In this document: positions 14,021-22,968 of the stretch, in pieces | Numbering within the stretch: the first letter of the stretch is position 1 | How the letters are laid out: each line of letters opens with the position of its first letter | NCBI RefSeq assembly: GCF_000725495.1 | Contig: NZ_JNZD01000045.1 | Span: forward strand, 1-36,700 | Source of the DNA: Streptomyces aureus | Lineage (GTDB): Bacteria > Actinomycetota > Actinomycetes > Streptomycetales > Streptomycetaceae | DNA: 36,700 bases | Direction of reading: 5' to 3' | The notes under the pieces: model-generated | What the model was told of the DNA's origin: nothing | Seen by the model: only the letters and a program-made list of their open reading frames with translations | Database searches by the model: none | Translations under genes and position numbers: made by a program

Positions 14021-15540
14021 GGGCGACGCCAGCTCCGTCCGTCTCGTTCGAGCATTTCGTCGGCCTCGACGGGTCCCCAGGTGCCCGAGGCGTACTGGGC
14101 GGGCTTGCCGTGCTTGTCCCAGTACTGCTCGATCGGGTCGAGGATCTTCCAGGACAGCTCGACCTCCTCCGTGCGCGGGAAGAGGTTCGAGTCGCCGAGG
14201 AGCACGTCGAGGATCAGACGCTCGTACGCCTCGGGGCTCGACTCGGTGAACGACTCGCCGTAGGCGAAGTCCATCGAGACGTCCCGGATCTCCATCGAGG
14301 TGCCGGGCACCTTGGAGCCGAAGCGGACCGTGACGCCCTCGTCGGGCTGGACGCGGAAGACGATCGCGTTCTGGCCCAGCTCCTCCGTCGCCGTGTGGTC
14401 GAAGGGGGAGTGCGGGGCGCGCTGGAAGACGACCGCGATCTCGGTGACGCGGCGGCCGAGGCGCTTGCCGGTGCGCAGGTAGAAGGGGACGCCCGCCCAG
14501 CGGCGGTTGTCCACCTCGACCTTGATGGCGGCGAAGGTGTCGGTCTTCGACTTGGGGTCGATACCGTCCTCCTGGAGGTAGCCGGCGACCTTCTCGCCGC
14601 CCTGCCACCCCGACGCGTACTGGCCGCGGACCGTGCTCTTGCCCAGGTCCTTCGGCAGCCGGGTCGCCCCGAGCACCTTGACCTTCTCCGCCGCGAGCGC
14701 GTCCGCGTCGAAGGAGGAGGGCTCCTCCATGGCGGTCAGCGCCATCAGCTGGAGCAGGTGGTTCTGGATGACGTCACGGGCGGCGCCGATGCCGTCGTAG
14801 TAGCCGGCCCGGCCGCCGATGCCGATGTCCTCGGCCATCGTGATCTGCACGTGGTCGACGAAGGACCGGTTCCAGATCGGCTCGAACATCGTGTTGGCGA
14901 AGCGCAGCGCCAGGATGTTCTGGACCGTCTCCTTGCCCAGGTAGTGGTCGATGCGGAAGACCTGGTCCGAACCGAAGACCTCGTGCACGATCGCGTTGAG
15001 TTCCTCGGCCGACTTGAGGTCGTGGCCGAAGGGCTTCTCGATGACCGCGCGGCGCCAGGACCCGTCCGACTGGTCCGCCAGCTTGTGCTTCTTGAGCTGT
15101 TGGATGACCACCGGGAACGCGGACGGCGGCACCGACAGGTAGAAGGCGAAGTTGCCGCCCGTTCCCTGGGCCTTGTCCAGCTCCTCGATGGTGGAGCGCA
15201 GCCGGTCGAAGGCGTCGTCGTCGTCGAAGGTGCCCTGGACGAAGCGCATGCCCTGGACGAGCTGCTGCCAGACCTCCTCGCGGAAGGGGGTGCGGGCGTG
15301 CTCCTTGACCGCGTCGTGGACCTCCTGGGCGAAGTCCTCGTGGGCCCACTCGCGGCGGGCGAAGCCGACGAGCGAGAAGCCCGGCGGAAGGAGACCCCGG
15401 TTGGCGAGGTCGTACACCGCGGGCATCAGCTTTTTACGTGACAAATCGCCCGTGACGCCGAAGATGACCAGGCCCGACGGCCCCGCGATACGCGGGAGCC
15501 GTCGGTCTGCGGGGTCACGCAGCGGGTTGCTGCTCGACAA
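14017..15540 (-). CDS. zwf: glucose-6-phosphate 1-dehydrogenase
   Basis: 507 residues. It oxidises glucose-6-phosphate with NADP+ to 6-phosphogluconolactone and is the main entry to the pentose-phosphate path. The nucleotide-binding motif is GVTGDLSRKK (28-37), EKPFGHD lies at 168-174, and the active-site signature RIDHYLGKE at about 196-204 contains the catalytic histidine. The C-terminal half (YLRTGKRL) is typical. I chose the TTG at 15540: GGAGGG lies about 10 nt upstream inside the end of tal, the protein then begins MSSSNPLRDPADRRLPRIAG, and family length is met. The longer open frame upstream is antisense-like Ser/Arg-rich sequence over tal. The gap to the tal stop is 4 nt. Confidence 0.95.
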   Translation of the reverse strand: MSSSNPLRDPADRRLPRIAGPSGLVIFGVTGDLSRKKLMPAVYDLANRGLLPPGFSLVGFARREWAHEDFAQEVHDAVKEHARTPFREEVWQQLVQGMRFVQGTFDDDDAFDRLRSTIEELDKAQGTGGNFAFYLSVPPSAFPVVIQQLKKHKLADQSDGSWRRAVIEKPFGHDLKSAEELNAIVHEVFGSDQVFRIDHYLGKETVQNILALRFANTMFEPIWNRSFVDHVQITMAEDIGIGGRAGYYDGIGAARDVIQNHLLQLMALTAMEEPSSFDADALAAEKVKVLGATRLPKDLGKSTVRGQYASGWQGGEKVAGYLQEDGIDPKSKTDTFAAIKVEVDNRRWAGVPFYLRTGKRLGRRVTEIAVVFQRAPHSPFDHTATEELGQNAIVFRVQPDEGVTVRFGSKVPGTSMEIRDVSMDFAYGESFTESSPEAYERLILDVLLGDSNLFPRTEEVELSWKILDPIEQYWDKHGKPAQYASGTWGPVEADEMLERDGRSWRRP

Positions 15541-15544
15541 GATT

Positions 15545-16663
15545 TCAGCCCTCCGAAGGGGCGAGGCGCTGGAGCTCCGCCTCGGTCGACTTGAGCAGGT
15601 CGTTCCAGGCGGACTCGAACTTCTCGACGCCCTCGTCCTCAAGGAGCTGGACCACGTCGTCGTACGAGATCCCGAGCTTCTCGACGGCGTCGAGCTCGGC
15701 ACGGGACTGCTCGTACGTGCCGGCGATGGTGTTGCCGGTGATCTGCCCGTGGTCCTCGGTGGCCTCCAGCGTGGCCTCCGGCATGGTGTTCACGGTGTTC
15801 GGCGCGACCAGCTCGTCGACGTACAGGGTGTCCTTGTACGCCGGGTCCTTGACGCCGGTCGAGGCCCACAGCGGACGCTGCTTGTTGGCCTGCGCCCGGT
15901 CGAGGACGGCCCAGCGCTCGGTGGAGAAGACCTCCTCGTACGCCTCGTAGGCGAGCCGGGCGTTGGCGAGGCCCGCCTTGCCGCGGGCGGCCTTGGCCTC
16001 GGGGGTGCCGAGCGCGTCGAGCCGCTTGTCGATCTCGGTGTCCACGCGGGACACGAAGAAGGACGCCACGGAGTGGATCTTCGACAGGTCCAGGCCGCGC
16101 TCCTTGGCCTTCTCCAGGCCGGAGAGGAAGGCGTCCATGACCTCGCGGTAGCGCTCCAGCGAGAAGATCAGCGTGACGTTGACGCTGATGCCGAGGCCGA
16201 TGACCTCGGTGATCGCCGGCAGACCCGCCTTGGTGGCCGGGATCTTGATGAGCGTGTTGGGGCGGTCCACCAGCCAGGCCAGCTGCTTGGCCTCGGCGAC
16301 GGTCGCGAGGGTGTTGTGCGCGAGGCGCGGGTCGACCTCGATGGAGACCCGGCCGTCCTGGCCGCCGGTCGCGTCGAAGACGGGCCGCAGGATGTCGGCG
16401 GCGTCGCGGACGTCCGCCGTGGTGATCATCCGCAGGGCTTCCTCGACGGTGACCTTGCGGGCGGCGAGCTCGGTGACCTGCGGCTCGTAGCCGTCCCCGC
16501 TGCTGATCGCCTTCTGGAAGATCGACGGGTTGGTGGTGACGCCCACGACGTGCTGCTGGTCGATCAGTTCGGCGAGGTTGCCGGACGTGATCCGCTTGCG
16601 CGACAGGTCGTCCAGCCAGATCGCGACGCCTTCCTCGGAGAGGCGCTTGAGTGCGTCTGTCAT
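15545..16663 (-). CDS. tal: transaldolase
   Basis: 372 residues. It transfers a dihydroxyacetone unit between sedoheptulose-7-phosphate and glyceraldehyde-3-phosphate in the non-oxidative pentose-phosphate path. [13 protein letters not shown] (40-52) is the N-terminal transaldolase signature, and [12 protein letters not shown] contains the Schiff-base lysine, Lys140. The length fits the long actinobacterial transaldolase class. The ATG is preceded by AGGAGA at about 10 nt; upstream in-frame codons run into the tkt-tal gap and are not needed. It is 34 nt downstream of tkt and 4 nt upstream of zwf, all on the same strand, so it is the second gene of the operon. Confidence 0.95.
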   Translation of the reverse strand: MTDALKRLSEEGVAIWLDDLSRKRITSGNLAELIDQQHVVGVTTNPSIFQKAISSGDGYEPQVTELAARKVTVEEALRMITTADVRDAADILRPVFDATGGQDGRVSIEVDPRLAHNTLATVAEAKQLAWLVDRPNTLIKIPATKAGLPAITEVIGLGISVNVTLIFSLERYREVMDAFLSGLEKAKERGLDLSKIHSVASFFVSRVDTEIDKRLDALGTPEAKAARGKAGLANARLAYEAYEEVFSTERWAVLDRAQANKQRPLWASTGVKDPAYKDTLYVDELVAPNTVNTMPEATLEATEDHGQITGNTIAGTYEQSRAELDAVEKLGISYDDVVQLLEDEGVEKFESAWNDLLKSTEAELQRLAPSEG

Positions 16664-16697
16664 GGAAATTGCATCTCCTACGTGTCGTATGTCAGCG

Positions 16698-18785
16698 TCA
16701 GCGCTGGGCTGCGGCGATCGATTCCCGGGCGGCGTCCGCGACGTTCTCGGCAGTGAAACCGAACTCGCGGAAGAGCACCTTGCCGTCGGCCGAAGCACCG
16801 AAGTGCTCCAGCGAAACAATGCGTCCGGCGTCCCCGACGAAGCGGTGCCAGGTGAGACCGATCCCGGCCTCGACCGAGACGCGGGCCTTCACCGAGGGCG
16901 GCAGGACGCTGTCCCGGTACCCCTGGTCCTGCTCGTCGAACCACTCCACGCACGGCATGGAGACGACCCGCGTGGGCACGCCCTCGGCCTGGAGCCGCTC
17001 GCGCGCCTCGACGGCCACGTGCACCTCGGAGCCCGTGGCGATCAGGATGACCTCGGGCGTGCCGCCCTCGGCCTCGAACAGCACGTAGCCGCCCTTGGCC
17101 GCGTCCTCGTTCGCCTCGTACGTCGGCACGCCCTGACGGGTCAGCGCCAGACCGTGCGGGGCGCCCTTGCCGAACACCTTGGTGTAGCGCTTGAGGATCT
17201 CGCGCCAGGCGATGGCCGTCTCGTTGGCGTCCGCGGGACGGACGACGTTCAGGCCCGGGATGGCGCGCAGCGACGCGAGGTGCTCGACCGGCTGGTGGGT
17301 CGGGCCGTCCTCGCCGAGGCCGATCGAGTCGTGCGTCCACACGTACGTCACCGGCAGGTGCATCAGGGCCGACAGACGGACCGAGTTGCGCATGTAGTCG
17401 GAGAACACCAGGAAGGTGCCGCCGTAGATGCGCGTGTTGCCGTGCAGCGCGATGCCGTTCATCTCCGCGGCCATGGAGTGCTCGCGGATGCCGAAGTGGA
17501 TCGTGCGGCCGTACGGGTTCGCCTCGGGCAGCGGGTTGTCCGCCGGGAGGAACGAGCTGGTCTTGTCGATCGTGGTGTTGTTCGAGCCGGCGAGGTCGGC
17601 GGAGCCGCCCCACAGCTCGGGGATCACCGCGCCGAGGGCCTGGAGCACCTTGCCGGACGCGGCGCGGGTGGCGACGCCCGTGCCCGCCTCGAAGACCGGG
17701 AGCTTCTCCTCCCAGCCGGCCGGCAGCTCGGTCGCGGCGATGCGGTCGTACTCCGCGGCGCGCTCCGGGTTGGCGGTCCGCCAGGCGGCGTAGCCCTTCT
17801 CCCACTCGGCCTTCGCCTGGGCGCCCCGGTCGAGGGCCTGGCGGGTGTGGGCCAGCACCTCGGAGGCGACGTCGAAGGACTTCTCCGGGTCGAAGCCGAG
17901 GACGCGCTTGGTGGCCGCGACCTCGTCGTCGCCGAGCGCCGAGCCGTGCGCGGCCTCGGTGTTCTGCGCGTTCGGGGCGGGCCAGGCGATGATCGAGCGC
18001 ATCGCGATGAAGGACGGCTTGTCCGTCACCTTCTTCGCGGCCTCGATCGCGTTGTAGATGGCGTGCGGGTCGAGGTCGCCGTCCGGCTTCGGGGCGATCC
18101 GCTGCACGTGCCAGCCGTACGCCTCGTAGCGCTTGACCGTGTCCTCGGAGACGGCGGTCTCGGTGTCGCCCTCGATCGAGATGTGGTTGTCGTCCCACAG
18201 CAGGACCAGGTTGCCGAGCTTCTGGTGCCCGGCCATGGAGGAGGCCTCCGCGGAGATGCCCTCCTGGAGGCAGCCGTCACCGGCGATCGCGTAGATGAAG
18301 TGGTCGAACGGGGACTCGCCCTGCGGCGCGTCCGGGTCGAACAGACCGCGCTCGTAGCGGGCGGCCATCGCCATGCCCACCGCGTTGGCGACACCCTGGC
18401 CCAGCGGGCCGGTCGTGGTCTCCACGCCCGGCGTGTGACCGTACTCGGGGTGTCCGGGGGTCCTGCTGCCCCAGGTCCTGAAGGACTCCAGGTCCGCCAG
18501 CTCCAGGCCGAAACCGGCCAGGTACAGCTGGGTGTAGAGGGTCAGGGACGAATGGCCGGCGGACAGCACGAAGCGGTCCCGTCCAACCCAGTCGGTGTCC
18601 GCCGGGTCGTGCCGCATCACCTTCTGGAAGAGGGTGTAGGCGGCGGGCGCCAGGCTCATGGCCGTACCGGGATGGCCGTTGCCGACCTTCTGTACGGCGT
18701 CGGCGGCCAGGACGCGGGCGGTGTCCACGGCCCGCTGGTCCAGCTCGGTCCACTCGAGGTCTGTGGTGGTCGGCTTGGTGCTCAC
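16698..18785 (-). CDS. tkt: transketolase
   Basis: 695 residues. This thiamine-diphosphate enzyme moves two-carbon units between sugar phosphates. Motifs: [15 protein letters not shown] (33-47), [26 protein letters not shown], the thiamine-diphosphate/metal motif GDGCLQEG (169-176) reaching to the WDDN block, and the pyrimidine-domain stretch [16 protein letters not shown] with the conserved Glu. Length is typical. The start is GTG ([12 protein letters not shown]); the ribosome site is weak, the nearest purine-rich run being GGAGAGGAG about 15-20 nt upstream. It is the first gene of the pentose-phosphate operon, divergent from ctaB. A small inverted repeat in its leader (18807-18821) may be regulatory. 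Confidence 0.95.
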   Translation of the reverse strand: MSTKPTTTDLEWTELDQRAVDTARVLAADAVQKVGNGHPGTAMSLAPAAYTLFQKVMRHDPADTDWVGRDRFVLSAGHSSLTLYTQLYLAGFGLELADLESFRTWGSRTPGHPEYGHTPGVETTTGPLGQGVANAVGMAMAARYERGLFDPDAPQGESPFDHFIYAIAGDGCLQEGISAEASSMAGHQKLGNLVLLWDDNHISIEGDTETAVSEDTVKRYEAYGWHVQRIAPKPDGDLDPHAIYNAIEAAKKVTDKPSFIAMRSIIAWPAPNAQNTEAAHGSALGDDEVAATKRVLGFDPEKSFDVASEVLAHTRQALDRGAQAKAEWEKGYAAWRTANPERAAEYDRIAATELPAGWEEKLPVFEAGTGVATRAASGKVLQALGAVIPELWGGSADLAGSNNTTIDKTSSFLPADNPLPEANPYGRTIHFGIREHSMAAEMNGIALHGNTRIYGGTFLVFSDYMRNSVRLSALMHLPVTYVWTHDSIGLGEDGPTHQPVEHLASLRAIPGLNVVRPADANETAIAWREILKRYTKVFGKGAPHGLALTRQGVPTYEANEDAAKGGYVLFEAEGGTPEVILIATGSEVHVAVEARERLQAEGVPTRVVSMPCVEWFDEQDQGYRDSVLPPSVKARVSVEAGIGLTWHRFVGDAGRIVSLEHFGASADGKVLFREFGFTAENVADAARESIAAAQR

Positions 18786-19138
18786 CCTGGGTCAGGGCTC
18801 CTCTCCACATGTCACACATGTCGAAATGCCGGTGCACTGGGCGCCCCGGCCGTTGTCGAGCCTACCCCCGTGAGTACGCGCGTTTTTTCGAGTCATTCCA
18901 GACTGCCGGGACTCATCGGGATCCGCCTCCCGACTGGGCCGTTCCGTGTTCGGCACATGAATACGGAGCCGCTCGTCCGAGTGCTCAATCGAGTCTCGAT
19001 CAGCTCTTCCGGCCGCACTCCTCAACACGGACGCACCCCCGCGAATGCCGGGGTCTGGGCAACGTCTACAGTGGCGTGGTACGCGCGGGCCTTTACGGGG
19101 ATTTCATCCGGGGGCTCGCTGGGATGTCTCTGTCAGGG
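18786..19138. other. divergent spacer between tkt and ctaB
   Basis: This 353-bp stretch holds no convincing gene; open frames across it are high-GC background. On the tkt side there is TAGGCT (minus strand, 18859-18864), a fair -10 box without a recognisable -35, and the inverted repeat at 18807-18821. On the ctaB side TACAGT at 19067-19072 is a possible -10. A run of six T lies at 18883-18888. Confidence 0.5.
18807..18821. promoter_or_regulatory. inverted repeat in the tkt leader
   Basis: ACATGT-CAC-ACATGT is both a direct and an inverted repeat, 21 bp before the tkt start. It could bind a dimeric regulator or form a short hairpin in the tkt mRNA. Confidence 0.4.
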
Positions 19139-20092
19139 GTGTGCGTGACGGCCGTCGAATCCCGTCCAGCCGGTGTGCTCGGGACGAGCAGCAGCCGGGG
19201 CCAGCGGCCGTTCGGGGCCCGTGTCAAGGCGTTCGTGGCGCTGACCAAGCCGCGGATCATCGAGCTGCTGCTGATCACCACCGTTCCGGTGATGTTCCTG
19301 GCGCAGCAGGGCGTGCCCGATCTGAAGCTGGTGCTTCTCACCTGCCTCGGCGGCTACCTCTCCGCGGGCGGCGCCAACGCGCTCAACATGTACATCGACC
19401 GTGACATCGACGCGCTCATGGAGCGCACCTCGCAGCGTCCGCTCGTCACCGGCATGGTCAGCCCCCGTGAGTGCCTCGCCTTCGGCATCACGCTGGCCGT
19501 GGTGTCGACCCTGCTGTTCGGTCTCGCGGTCAACTGGCTGTCGGCCTGGCTGTCGCTCGGAGCGCTCCTCTTCTACGTCGTCGTCTACACGATGATTCTC
19601 AAACGGCGTACCTCCCAGAACATCGTCTGGGGCGGCATCGCCGGCTGTCTGCCCGTGCTCATCGGCTGGTCGTCCGTCACGAACTCCATGTCGTGGGCGC
19701 CGGTGATCCTCTTCCTCGTCATGTTCTTCTGGACGCCGCCGCACTACTGGCCGCTGTCCATGAAGGTGCGCGAGGACTACGCGCGCGTGGGCGTGCCGAT
19801 GCTCCCGGTCGTCGCGAGCAACAAGGTCGTCGCCCGCCAGATCGTCCTCTACAGCTGGGTGATGGTCGCGGTCTCGCTGCTGCTCACCCCGCTCGGCTAC
19901 ACGGGCTGGTTCTACACCGCGGTCGCGCTCGGCGCGGGCGGCTTCTGGCTGTGGGAGGCGCACGGTCTGCAGAACCGCGCCAAGGCCGAGGCGACCGGCG
20001 CCAAGCTGAAGGAGATGCGGCTGTTCCACTGGTCGATCACCTACGTGTCGATCCTCTTCGTGGCCGTCGCGGTGGACCCCTTCCTCCGCTGA
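19139..20092 (+). CDS. ctaB: protohaem IX farnesyltransferase (haem O synthase)
   Basis: 317 residues if started at GTG 19139 ([10 protein letters not shown]); ATG 19124 and GTG 19145 (AGGGG 6 nt upstream) are alternatives. It adds a farnesyl group to haem b to make haem O, the precursor of haem A for cytochrome c oxidase. It belongs to the UbiA prenyltransferase family: [15 protein letters not shown] (83-97) is the Asp-rich prenyl-diphosphate motif, preceded by [18 protein letters not shown]. The second polar loop has [20 protein letters not shown] and a later [14 protein letters not shown] block. About nine membrane helices are seen. It works with CtaA, encoded 1.7 kb away on the other strand. 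A strong terminator follows. Confidence 0.94.
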   Translation: MCVTAVESRPAGVLGTSSSRGQRPFGARVKAFVALTKPRIIELLLITTVPVMFLAQQGVPDLKLVLLTCLGGYLSAGGANALNMYIDRDIDALMERTSQRPLVTGMVSPRECLAFGITLAVVSTLLFGLAVNWLSAWLSLGALLFYVVVYTMILKRRTSQNIVWGGIAGCLPVLIGWSSVTNSMSWAPVILFLVMFFWTPPHYWPLSMKVREDYARVGVPMLPVVASNKVVARQIVLYSWVMVAVSLLLTPLGYTGWFYTAVALGAGGFWLWEAHGLQNRAKAEATGAKLKEMRLFHWSITYVSILFVAVAVDPFLR

Positions 20093-20109
20093 GAACCCCG
20101 GAACCCAGG

Positions 20110-20151
20110 GACGGGAGGGGTGCGTGGCCAAGGCCACGCACCCCTCCCGTC
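20110..20151 (+). terminator. terminator after ctaB
   Basis: Perfect 20-bp arms (GACGGGAGGGGTGCGTGGCC and its complement) with an AA centre, followed by GCCCTTTGAT. It begins 17 nt after the ctaB stop. Confidence 0.9.
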
Positions 20152-20161
20152 GCCCTTTGAT

Positions 20162-20178
20162 CTACCCGTCGGTAGCAT
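20162..20178 (+). promoter_or_regulatory. -10 box and small inverted repeat, leaderless promoter candidate
   Basis: TAGCAT (20173-20178) lies 7 nt before the ATG at 20186, the distance expected when transcription begins at the start codon. CTACC-CGTC-GGTAG (20162-20175) overlaps it and could be an operator. No clear -35 box is seen. Confidence 0.45.
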
Positions 20179-20185
20179 CCTGGCC

Positions 20186-20542
20186 ATGGCAGAGACCCAG
20201 CAGATCGACGAGACCCCCGGCACCGCGCAGGACCCCAAGGCCGACCGTGCCGCCGCCAAGCTGGCGCACCGGATCACCGCCTTCTCCAAGGCGCACGGCG
20301 GGGCCGAGGCGCAGGTCGCGTACATCGGACAGCGCGGCGCCCGCATCGTCCTCGTCGGCGAGGACGGCGGCTGGGGCGACCTCGTGGCGACGAGCTACGA
20401 GATCGCCGAGAGCGCGGTGAAGAAGGCCGGGATCACCGTCCACGAGGCCTTCGACGGAGAGTTCGCGGCCAAGGTGAAGACCGGTCCGTACGAGTGGAAG
20501 CGCATGGCCGGCATCCAGGTCGGCGGTCCCTCCAACGACTGA
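20186..20542 (+). CDS. small protein of unknown function
   Basis: 118 residues, soluble, acidic N-terminus (MAETQQIDETPG). I do not recognise a named domain. The core VAYIGQRGARIVLVGEDGGWGDLVATSYEIAESAVKKAGITV alternates beta and alpha, and the C-terminal part (GPYEWKRMAGIQVGG) is well formed, so it looks like a folded, selected protein and not a random frame. There is no ribosome site worth the name before the ATG; the TAGCAT box just upstream suggests a leaderless transcript. It stands alone between the ctaB terminator and a hairpin at 20563-20582. Its position between ctaB and ctaA might hint at haem/oxidase metabolism, but this is only context. Confidence 0.8.
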   Translation: MAETQQIDETPGTAQDPKADRAAAKLAHRITAFSKAHGGAEAQVAYIGQRGARIVLVGEDGGWGDLVATSYEIAESAVKKAGITVHEAFDGEFAAKVKTGPYEWKRMAGIQVGGPSND

Positions 20543-20562
20543 CACGTCACCCCTCGCACGGG

Positions 20563-20582
20563 CGGCCGACAATCGTCGGCCG
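20563..20582 (+). terminator. hairpin after the small protein gene
   Basis: CGGCCGAC-AATC-GTCGGCCG, 8-bp perfect stem with a 4-nt loop, begins 20 nt after the stop. There is no T run, so termination strength is uncertain. Confidence 0.5.
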
Positions 20583-20669
20583 TTCGCACGGGGTGTGCGC
20601 GACCAACACCTGACACCCGGCTCAGCCGTTAGGACCTGAAAAGCAACGGTCCCATCGCGGGGAGTCCGG

Positions 20670-21776
20670 ATGATCGAAACGCCGTCCCTCGTGGACCAGT
20701 ACTGCCACGGCGTGCTGCGGACGGAGCTGGGCCTCGGCACGTTCGAGGCCCACCTCGCCAGAACCGAGGCGCCGCCGGCCGCGGGCACCACCTTCTTCGA
20801 CACCCAGACCGGTTTCGCCGTACGGCGCTGGTGCCCGCCCCTGCTGGGCCTGGAACCGCACTGCTCGCCCGCCCGCTATCTGGCCCGGCGCCGTGAACTC
20901 GGCGTCCTGGAATCGGGGCGCAGACTGCTGCGCGGCAGCGGCATCACCACGTACCTCGTGGACACCGGACTGCCCGGCGATCTGACCGGACCGGGCGAGA
21001 TGGCCTCCACGGGAGACGCCAGGGCGCACGAGGTCGTCCGTCTCGAACTCCTCGCCGAACAGGTCGCCGACACCTCGGGGACCGTCGAGGCCTTTCTCGC
21101 CAATCTCGCCGAGTCCGTCCACGGAGCCGCCGCGAGCGCCGTCGCCTTCACCTCCGTGGCCGGGGTGCGGCACGGCCTGGCCCTCGCACCCGAACCGCCC
21201 GGCCCCGGCGAGGTCAGGGGCGCCGCGGGCCGCTGGCTGGCGGGCCGTCGCGTCGGCGGGCCGCTCACCGACCCCGTCCTGCTGCGCCATCTGCTGTGGA
21301 ACGCGATCGCCTCGGGCCTGCCGCTGCAACTGCACGCCGGACTCGGGGACCCCGGACAGCGCATCGACCGCACCGATCCCGTGCTGCTCACCGACTTCGC
21401 CCGGGCCACCTCGGGGCTCGGCACCGACCTGGTCCTGCTGCACGGCTATCCCTACCAACGGCACGCGGCCCACCTCGCCGGGGCCTTCCCGCACGTCTAC
21501 GCCGATCTGGGGGCCGCCCTGGTGCGCACCGGCGCCCGGTCGGCCGCCGTCCTCGCCGAGATACTGGAGCTGGCCCCCTTCGGCAAGCTCCTCTTCTCCA
21601 GCGGAGCGCGGGGCCTGCCCGAACTCCATGTGATCGGGGCGAGCCTCTTCCGCGAGGCCCTGGCACGGGTCCTCGGCACCTGGGTCGCCGACGGAGCCTG
21701 GTCACCGGCCGACGCCCAGCGGGTCGCGGCCCTGATCGCCGCGGGCAACGCCCGACGGGTGTACGGCCTGGAGTGA
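20670..21776 (+). CDS. amidohydrolase-like protein with degenerate metal motif
   Basis: 368 residues; GGGGAG lies about 6 nt before the ATG. Overall layout resembles the amidohydrolase-2 / FluG N-terminal group: an N-terminal strand with VDQYCHGV, LPLQLHAGLGDPG in the middle (a metal-type histidine), LVLLHGYPYQRHAAHLAGAFPHVYADLG (a second histidine block), LLFSSGARGLPE where the family usually has a metal-binding Asp, and a C-terminal NARRVYGLE. The N-terminal HxH of metal hydrolases reads YxH here, so catalysis may be altered or lost. The substrate is unknown. It lies downstream of the hairpin at 20563-20582 and converges on ctaA, with 58 bp between the stops. No terminator-like hairpin is obvious in that gap. 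Confidence 0.82.
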   Translation: MIETPSLVDQYCHGVLRTELGLGTFEAHLARTEAPPAAGTTFFDTQTGFAVRRWCPPLLGLEPHCSPARYLARRRELGVLESGRRLLRGSGITTYLVDTGLPGDLTGPGEMASTGDARAHEVVRLELLAEQVADTSGTVEAFLANLAESVHGAAASAVAFTSVAGVRHGLALAPEPPGPGEVRGAAGRWLAGRRVGGPLTDPVLLRHLLWNAIASGLPLQLHAGLGDPGQRIDRTDPVLLTDFARATSGLGTDLVLLHGYPYQRHAAHLAGAFPHVYADLGAALVRTGARSAAVLAEILELAPFGKLLFSSGARGLPELHVIGASLFREALARVLGTWVADGAWSPADAQRVAALIAAGNARRVYGLE

Positions 21777-21834
21777 GCCCGCGCTTCCCCGCCGGTCCCC
21801 GCGGTCGACGGGCTCGTGGCCGTCTGCGAGGGGG

Positions 21835-22845
21835 TTACGCGCTGGTGAGGGAAGCCGTCGTCGCCGCGGCCGGGAGGTCGGTCAGGGGCTCCTGCGGGCG
21901 TTCGCGCAGGGCCAGCAGGACCCGGAGTACCCCGATCCACACCAGGCAGGAGCCCAGCATGTGGAGGGCGACCAGGGCCTCGGGGAGATCGGTGAAGTAC
22001 TGGACGTAGCCGATGACGCCCTGGGACAGCAGGATCAGGAACAGGTCGCGGGTGCGGCGCAGGGGACCCTGGGGGGCGTCCACCGCCTTCAGGACGAACC
22101 AGAGGGCGAAGGTCAGCGTCACCACGATCCAGGCCAGCACGGCGTGCAGCTTGGCCACGGTCTCCCAGCCGACCGGGATGCGCTCGACCTTGCTGGAGTC
22201 ACCCGCGTGCGGTCCCGCGCCGGTGACCACCGTGCCCACCGCGATCAGCAGGACGGAGGCGACGACCAGGAACCACACCAGCTGCTGCACCGACTTGCCG
22301 ACGAGCGGACGCGGCGCCGCGTCGCCCTCGCGGGTGCGCTGCCACATCAGGGCGGCGACGGTGATGAGCGCGGTGGAGAGCAGGAAGTGGGCGGCGACCG
22401 TGTACGGGTTCAGACCGACCAGGACGACGATCCCGCCGAGGACCGCGTTGCCCATGACGATCCAGAACTGGGCCCAGCCGAGCCGGGTGAGGCCGCGCCG
22501 CCACGGCTTCTGCGAGCGCGCCGCGATGATCGCCCAGCCGACGGCGGCGCACAGCACGTACGTCAGCATGCGGTTGCCGAACTCGATGGCGCCGTGGAAG
22601 CCCATCGCGCTCGTCGCGGTGAGCGAGTCGTCGGTGCACTTGGGCCAGGTCGGGCAGCCGAGGCCGGAGCCGGTGAGCCGCACGGCACCGCCGGTGACCA
22701 CGATCACGACCGCCATGACGAGCGCGGCGAGGGCCGCGCGCTGCACCGTCCGGGAGGTCGGGGTCCAGCGTTCGGCGATGAAGGCGAGCGGGTTGCGCAC
22801 CGCGCTGAGGGCGTCGGCTCGGGTCAGGTTCTGCACGCGCACCAT
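21835..22845 (-). CDS. ctaA: haem A synthase
   Basis: 336 residues from ATG 22845 (MVRVQNLTRADALSAV); an ATG-like start at 22866 and a GTG at 22842 are alternatives, and no good ribosome site is visible. It oxidises the C8 methyl of haem O to the formyl of haem A in the membrane. About eight helices are seen. Conserved pieces are GGAVRLTGSGLGCPTWPKC with the paired cysteines in the first outer loop, FHGAIEFGNRMLTYVL, VAAHFLLSTALI, KLHAVLAWIV and LHMLGSCLVWIG; the histidines of these helices are the haem ligands of the family. It partners with ctaB on the other strand. The 123 bp upstream of it hold G-rich sequence but no clear promoter. Confidence 0.93.
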   Translation of the reverse strand: MVRVQNLTRADALSAVRNPLAFIAERWTPTSRTVQRAALAALVMAVVIVVTGGAVRLTGSGLGCPTWPKCTDDSLTATSAMGFHGAIEFGNRMLTYVLCAAVGWAIIAARSQKPWRRGLTRLGWAQFWIVMGNAVLGGIVVLVGLNPYTVAAHFLLSTALITVAALMWQRTREGDAAPRPLVGKSVQQLVWFLVVASVLLIAVGTVVTGAGPHAGDSSKVERIPVGWETVAKLHAVLAWIVVTLTFALWFVLKAVDAPQGPLRRTRDLFLILLSQGVIGYVQYFTDLPEALVALHMLGSCLVWIGVLRVLLALRERPQEPLTDLPAAATTASLTSA

Positions 22846-22968
22846 CGTAGGGGCCCGCTTGTGCACGCATTCACGAGGGTCCGCCCCGGAGCGGACCTTT
22901 CGGCCACTCCCGGCGGAACGGCCGTCACCTTCCGTGGGGGAGGCGCTCCCAGGGCGCGGGGGAGGCGG

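Noticed and set aside
15541..15702. N-terminal extension of zwf into tal
   Set aside because: Ser/Arg-rich translation of another tal frame; the TTG at 15540 has a ribosome site and starts at the conserved N-terminus.
16530..19148. 872-codon open frame antisense to tkt
   Set aside because: It lies opposite tkt and part of tal, is Arg/Gly/Val-rich, has no domain, and is explained by GC-rich third codon positions leaving the complementary frame open.
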